This document shows positions 60,861 through 64,000 of a stretch of 64,000 bases of DNA, one piece after another. Source of the DNA: Bacillus sp. BGMRC 2118. GTDB taxonomy: Bacteria; Bacillota; Bacilli; Bacillales; SA4. The stretch spans positions 62,001 through 126,000 of the forward strand of contig VTTJ01000002.1 of NCBI GenBank assembly GCA_008364785.1, in the 5' to 3' direction. A program made the translations under genes and the position numbers. Below the pieces are notes generated by a model. That model made no database searches. It saw only the letters and a program-made list of their open reading frames with translations, and had not been told where the DNA came from. Position 1 is the first letter of the stretch. Each line of letters opens with the position of its first letter.

Positions 60861-62558
60861 ATGGAATTCATCATCGCTTTAATCTTACTAATAGTAGTCG
60901 TTCTACTATTCGGAGTAACAATAAGAAAAAAAGTATATAAAGAGGTTGACCGACTGGAAGCTTGGAAGATCGATATAATGAACAGACCCGTTACAGATGA
61001 ACTTACAATGGTGAAAAGCCTGAATATGGTCGGACAAACTGAAGAACTGTTTGAAAAATGGCGAAACCAATGGGATGAAATTGTAACGACAGAACTACCG
61101 GATATCGAGGAAGCACTGTTTGATATTGAAGAAAGTGCGGACAAATACCGAATCCGGAAAGCAAACCAGCTTGTTGCAGAATTAAATGATCGACTACATA
61201 AAATTGAGGAATCGATTCAAATGATTTTAGATGAGCTAAAAGAACTTGTTGGTAGTGAAGAAAAAAACAGAATTGAAATAGAAGAGTTAAAACAAGTATA
61301 CCGTGATGTTAGAAGATCACTTCTTGCTCATAGTAACACGTTCGGAAATGCTGAGTCGAAGCTGGAGTCTATGCTCGATGAGGCAAATGAAAAGTTTAAA
61401 GAATTTGATGAAACTGTTGAAAATGGAAATGTGTTAGTTGGCACTGAAATCGTCTCTTTTATAAAAGAAAGATTAGCTAGATTGCAGATTCTCATAAGTG
61501 AAGTACCTGCCCTATTAAAAGAATGTGGACAAGTAATTCCAAATCAACTAGATGAACTTTTGTTAGGGGTAAAAGAGATGAGAGAAGAAGGATTTGTTCT
61601 TTCACATCTTCAAATTGAGAAGGAAGTTGCCCAAATTCAGCAGAAATTATCTGAATACCTCTTGAATATTGAGAATGCAGATATTGAACCGGTGAAAGAA
61701 GGGGTTGCTGATCTGCTAGTAACCATCGACAGCTTCTATGATCAGTTAGAAAAAGAAGTATTATCCAAGCACTTTGTACAAAAAGAAGTTGACCCAATAC
61801 ATGTCTCAATGAATATCTTGTATGAAGAAACGAAGGAAACGAAAATTGAAACAGAACAAGTACAACTAAGCTATCAGCTACTTGATAAAGACATTGAAGT
61901 ACAAAGGGAAATTGAGAATCAAATTAATACGTTAATTAAGCGATTTTCTTCTGTAAGGATGTCAATTGAAGAAAGCGATATTGCTTATTCTATTATTAAA
62001 AATGAATTAGAAGATATGAAAGTTCAGATTGAAGCAATTAAACTATCACACCAAGAGTTCATTAACATGCTACAAGCACTTCGAAAAGATGAAACTCATG
62101 TCAAAGATCAATTAGATGTGATGAGAAGAATGATGATTGAAGCGAAACAGCTTGTTCGTAAAAGTAATGTACCAGGATTACCAGAAAGCTACTTAGTTGA
62201 AATACAATCATGCAATGAACAAATTGGCGAGATTGCAGATAAGCTTAATGAAAAACCACTACACGTACCAGTACTGTCTCAGATGCTGGAAAAAGCAATG
62301 AAAGATGTAGAGAGACTAACCATTAACACAGAAAATATCGTTGAACAAGCCTATCTTGCAGAGCAAGTCATTCAGTATGGTAACCGCTATCGTGGTCGTT
62401 ACCTGCAATTATCTGAAAAGCTCTTATCAGCTGAAATTGCATTTCGTAATTTTGAATACTCACGTGCACTTGAGGAAGCAGCAACGGCTCTTGAAAAAAT
62501 TGAGCCAGGTGCACTAAAACGAATACAACAATTATTAGAAGAAGACGAATTAGAATAA
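60861..62558 (+). CDS. ezrA: Septation ring regulator EzrA
   Basis: A 565-residue membrane-anchored negative regulator of FtsZ-ring assembly: N-out/C-in, one transmembrane helix (residues 3-20, FIIALILLIVVVLLFGVT) and long spectrin-like coiled-coil repeats. The conserved C-terminal patch QYGNRYRGRYLQLSEKLL (QNR-type patch) is present. RBS GGAAGGGG. It heads a region with hisJ upstream and nifZ downstream, as in B. subtilis. Terminator overlaps the stop codon. Confidence 0.95.
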   Translation: MEFIIALILLIVVVLLFGVTIRKKVYKEVDRLEAWKIDIMNRPVTDELTMVKSLNMVGQTEELFEKWRNQWDEIVTTELPDIEEALFDIEESADKYRIRKANQLVAELNDRLHKIEESIQMILDELKELVGSEEKNRIEIEELKQVYRDVRRSLLAHSNTFGNAESKLESMLDEANEKFKEFDETVENGNVLVGTEIVSFIKERLARLQILISEVPALLKECGQVIPNQLDELLLGVKEMREEGFVLSHLQIEKEVAQIQQKLSEYLLNIENADIEPVKEGVADLLVTIDSFYDQLEKEVLSKHFVQKEVDPIHVSMNILYEETKETKIETEQVQLSYQLLDKDIEVQREIENQINTLIKRFSSVRMSIEESDIAYSIIKNELEDMKVQIEAIKLSHQEFINMLQALRKDETHVKDQLDVMRRMMIEAKQLVRKSNVPGLPESYLVEIQSCNEQIGEIADKLNEKPLHVPVLSQMLEKAMKDVERLTINTENIVEQAYLAEQVIQYGNRYRGRYLQLSEKLLSAEIAFRNFEYSRALEEAATALEKIEPGALKRIQQLLEEDELE

Positions 62559-62584
62559 GCACCCTTTGGGTGTTTATTTTTTCG
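62554..62584 (+). terminator. ezrA terminator
   Basis: AATAAGCACCC pairs with GGGTGTTTATT over a three-base loop, followed by T residues. Confidence 0.9.
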
Positions 62585-62687
62585 TTGTTCGGAAATTATA
62601 ACCTTTTCTTTTGAAAGGTTTGTTAGTCCACTTAGGAACAATAGTTTCTGATAGTAGAAACTGCTCTATTTCTTCTTCCAGGTCCAT
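62574..62687 (-). CDS. Possible small protein (37 aa) between ezrA and nifZ
   Basis: ATG at 62687 (minus) opens a 37-codon frame: acidic N-terminus (MDLEEEIEQFLLSE) and basic C-terminus (KPFKRKGYNFRTTKK). The bipolar charge pattern and balanced codons look like a protein. No Shine-Dalgarno is visible right before the ATG, and the stop lies inside the ezrA terminator. No known family. Confidence 0.35.
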   Translation of the reverse strand: MDLEEEIEQFLLSETIVPKWTNKPFKRKGYNFRTTKK

Positions 62688-62809
62688 TTTGTACTGTATG
62701 AGGTTAATATATCAGCTCATCCCCTTTGTCCTTATTCGTGCATTCTTTTGTATTACCCACTGATATGTTAACATAAGAAATTGCAAGGCTTTTATAGGAG
62801 GTTTATCTC

Positions 62810-63952
62810 ATGATTTATTTAGATAATAGCGCAACAACAAGACCTTTTCCTGAAGTGATTGAATCGTTTACGAAAGTAGCGAGTCAATATTTTGGGAATC
62901 CATCCTCCATTCATGCACTTGGAAGTGATGCGGAACGTTTAATTATGAAAGCAAGGGAGAATATAGCCACATTACTTTCTGTTCACCCAAATGAAATCAT
63001 TTTTACTTCTGGTGGGACTGAAGGAAATAATATTGCAGTAAAAGGGACTGCCCTTAAATATAGAAATAGAGGGAAGCACATCATCACCACTTCAATTGAG
63101 CATGCCTCTATTCATGAAGGATTTAAGCAATTAGAAGCAAACGGATATGATATTACATATTTACCTGTTAATGAAGATGGACATATTACAGTTGAACAAG
63201 TTAGTGAGGTAATCCGAAAAGATACGATCCTTGTGTCAGTTATTCATGTGAACAATGAAGTTGGCAGTATTCAACCTGTGATGGAAATCGGCAGCATGCT
63301 TAAAAGCCACCCACGAGTTCTATACCATGTTGACTATGTACAGGGAATAGGAAAAGTACCGTTATCCATCTATGATGCTAATATTGATATACTTACAGCA
63401 TCCGGTCATAAGTTTCATGGCATAAAAGGCACAGGATTTTTGTATGTTCGAAATGGTCTCATCTTAGAGCCTTTATTTACAGGAGGCTCACAGGAAAGTC
63501 AGTTACGAGCAGGAACTGAAAATGTACCGGGTATTGTAGCCATGGCAAGAGCTTTACGAATGACATTAGAAAACGCAGATCAAAAAATTGCAGAATTAGA
63601 GAAATTGAAAAATCAATTAATGAATAATTTGAGTCAAATGCCTGAAGTGGTTATGAATACACCAAAGTATTCATCTGCTCCACATATTGTGAACTTTTCA
63701 GTACCCGGCGTAAAACCAGAGGCTCTTGTCCATGCTTTAGAGGAATATGAGATTTATGTTTCTACAAAATCAGCTTGTTCATCTAGGGACGCTTCAGCCA
63801 GCAGAATATTAATTGAAATGAAAAAAGATGAAATGGTTACAAAAAGTGCAATACGAGTCAGTATGTCTACACTTACAACAAAAGAGGAAATTGATACATT
63901 TTCCCAGGCACTAACAGAAATTATAACGAAAAAAATTGTAATTAAGAGGTAG
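62810..63952 (+). CDS. nifZ: Cysteine desulfurase NifZ (IscS/NifS family)
   Basis: A 380-residue PLP enzyme releasing persulfide sulfur from cysteine. Motifs: YLDNSATTRP, GGTEGNNIAVKG, SVIHVNNEVGSIQP, HVDYVQGIGK, PLP lysine in SGHKFHGIKGTG, GGSQESQLRAGTEN and active-site Cys in STKSACSSRDAS. In B. subtilis NifZ donates sulfur to ThiI for 4-thiouridine in tRNA. The following gene is thiI, five bases away, so they form an operon. RBS TAGGAGG. Confidence 0.96.
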   Translation: MIYLDNSATTRPFPEVIESFTKVASQYFGNPSSIHALGSDAERLIMKARENIATLLSVHPNEIIFTSGGTEGNNIAVKGTALKYRNRGKHIITTSIEHASIHEGFKQLEANGYDITYLPVNEDGHITVEQVSEVIRKDTILVSVIHVNNEVGSIQPVMEIGSMLKSHPRVLYHVDYVQGIGKVPLSIYDANIDILTASGHKFHGIKGTGFLYVRNGLILEPLFTGGSQESQLRAGTENVPGIVAMARALRMTLENADQKIAELEKLKNQLMNNLSQMPEVVMNTPKYSSAPHIVNFSVPGVKPEALVHALEEYEIYVSTKSACSSRDASASRILIEMKKDEMVTKSAIRVSMSTLTTKEEIDTFSQALTEIITKKIVIKR

Positions 63953-63957
63953 AGAAT

Positions 63958-64000
63958 ATGCAGTATGATCAAATATTAATCCGATATGGTGAAATTACGA
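63958..64000 (+). CDS. thiI: ThiI, tRNA 4-thiouridine synthase, 5' fragment
   Basis: The first 14 codons (MQYDQILIRYGEIT) match the ThiI/THUMP N-terminus; the rest lies beyond the window. It starts five bases after nifZ with AGAGG upstream. ThiI accepts sulfur from NifZ to thiolate U8 of tRNA. Confidence 0.9.
   Translation, partial: MQYDQILIRYGEIT

Noticed and set aside
1-64000. tRNA or rRNA genes, prophage or insertion sequences with transposase
   Set aside because: I looked for tRNA-like cloverleaf ends, rRNA motifs and transposase/integrase motifs and saw none in the window.

Overview
The window is AT-rich, gene-dense chromosome from a member of the Bacillaceae. Strong Shine-Dalgarno sequences, frequent TTG/GTG starts, a T-box upstream of tyrS, CcpA with cre-like sites, SftA/RefZ/EzrA and the uninterrupted gene order place it there. 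From memory of Bacillus subtilis, the order ytzE-pepV, ytkP, thpR(ytlP), ytlQ, pulA(amyX), ytmP-ytzH-trmB, ytnP, ytoP, ytpPQR-sftA, murC, ytxGHJ, aroA-ccpA, acuCBA/acsA, tyrS, rpsD, dgcP(ytrP), megL, ytsP, refZ, hisJ, ezrA, nifZ-thiI is a conserved core block. I cannot assign a species; dispersed repeats and accessory genes suggest a relative outside the B. subtilis group.

Layout. 1-4.2 kb: truncated rsuA-type pseudouridine synthase, ytzE, pepV, an MFS transporter. 4.2-8.4 kb: a structured intergenic repeat, ytkP, then thpR overlapping a CidA/CidB-like holin pair, and a ytlQ-like gene. 8.4-15.2 kb: pullulanase, ytmP, ytzH, trmB, ytnP, a PepSY protein, ytoP. 15.2-23.7 kb: DUF84 protein, lipoprotein, ytpP-ytpQ-ytpR, sftA, nicotinate phosphoribosyltransferase, murC. 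23.8-26.4 kb: small accessory genes and an M29 aminopeptidase. 26.5-33 kb: ytxGHJ behind a SigB-like promoter, a long FtsA-like protein, a structured intergenic element, aroA and ccpA. 33-40.3 kb: an accessory block where B. subtilis carries motPS: a MocR-type regulator divergent from a double-GNAT protein, then the Hen1-Pnkp RNA-repair pair. 40.3-50 kb: acuA-acuB-acuC divergent from acsA across a repeat-rich spacer with a cre site, a class A PBP, and tyrS with a Tyr T-box. 50-54.4 kb: accessory genes, including an ECF sigma operon and an unusual HTH protein fused to a degenerate F1-ATPase beta-like domain. 54.4-64 kb: rpsD, dgcP, megL, ytsP, refZ, hisJ, ezrA, nifZ and the start of thiI.

Functional themes are acetate/acetyl-CoA metabolism and its control (ccpA, acuABC, acsA), division and chromosome partitioning (sftA, refZ, ezrA, murC), translation and RNA maintenance (rsuA, trmB, ytpR, tyrS, rpsD, thpR, hen1-pnkp), and sulfur/thiol metabolism (ytkP, megL, ytsP, ytxJ, ytpP, nifZ-thiI).

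The most unusual items are the HTH/AtpD-like pseudo-ATPase at 52972-54027, an FtsA-like protein with a repeat-rich C-terminal half at 27879-30017, a structured element before aroA presenting ACAGGA-type hairpin loops, a three-copy MITE-like element, and several intergenic tandem arrays with about 20, 21 or 43 bp periods.
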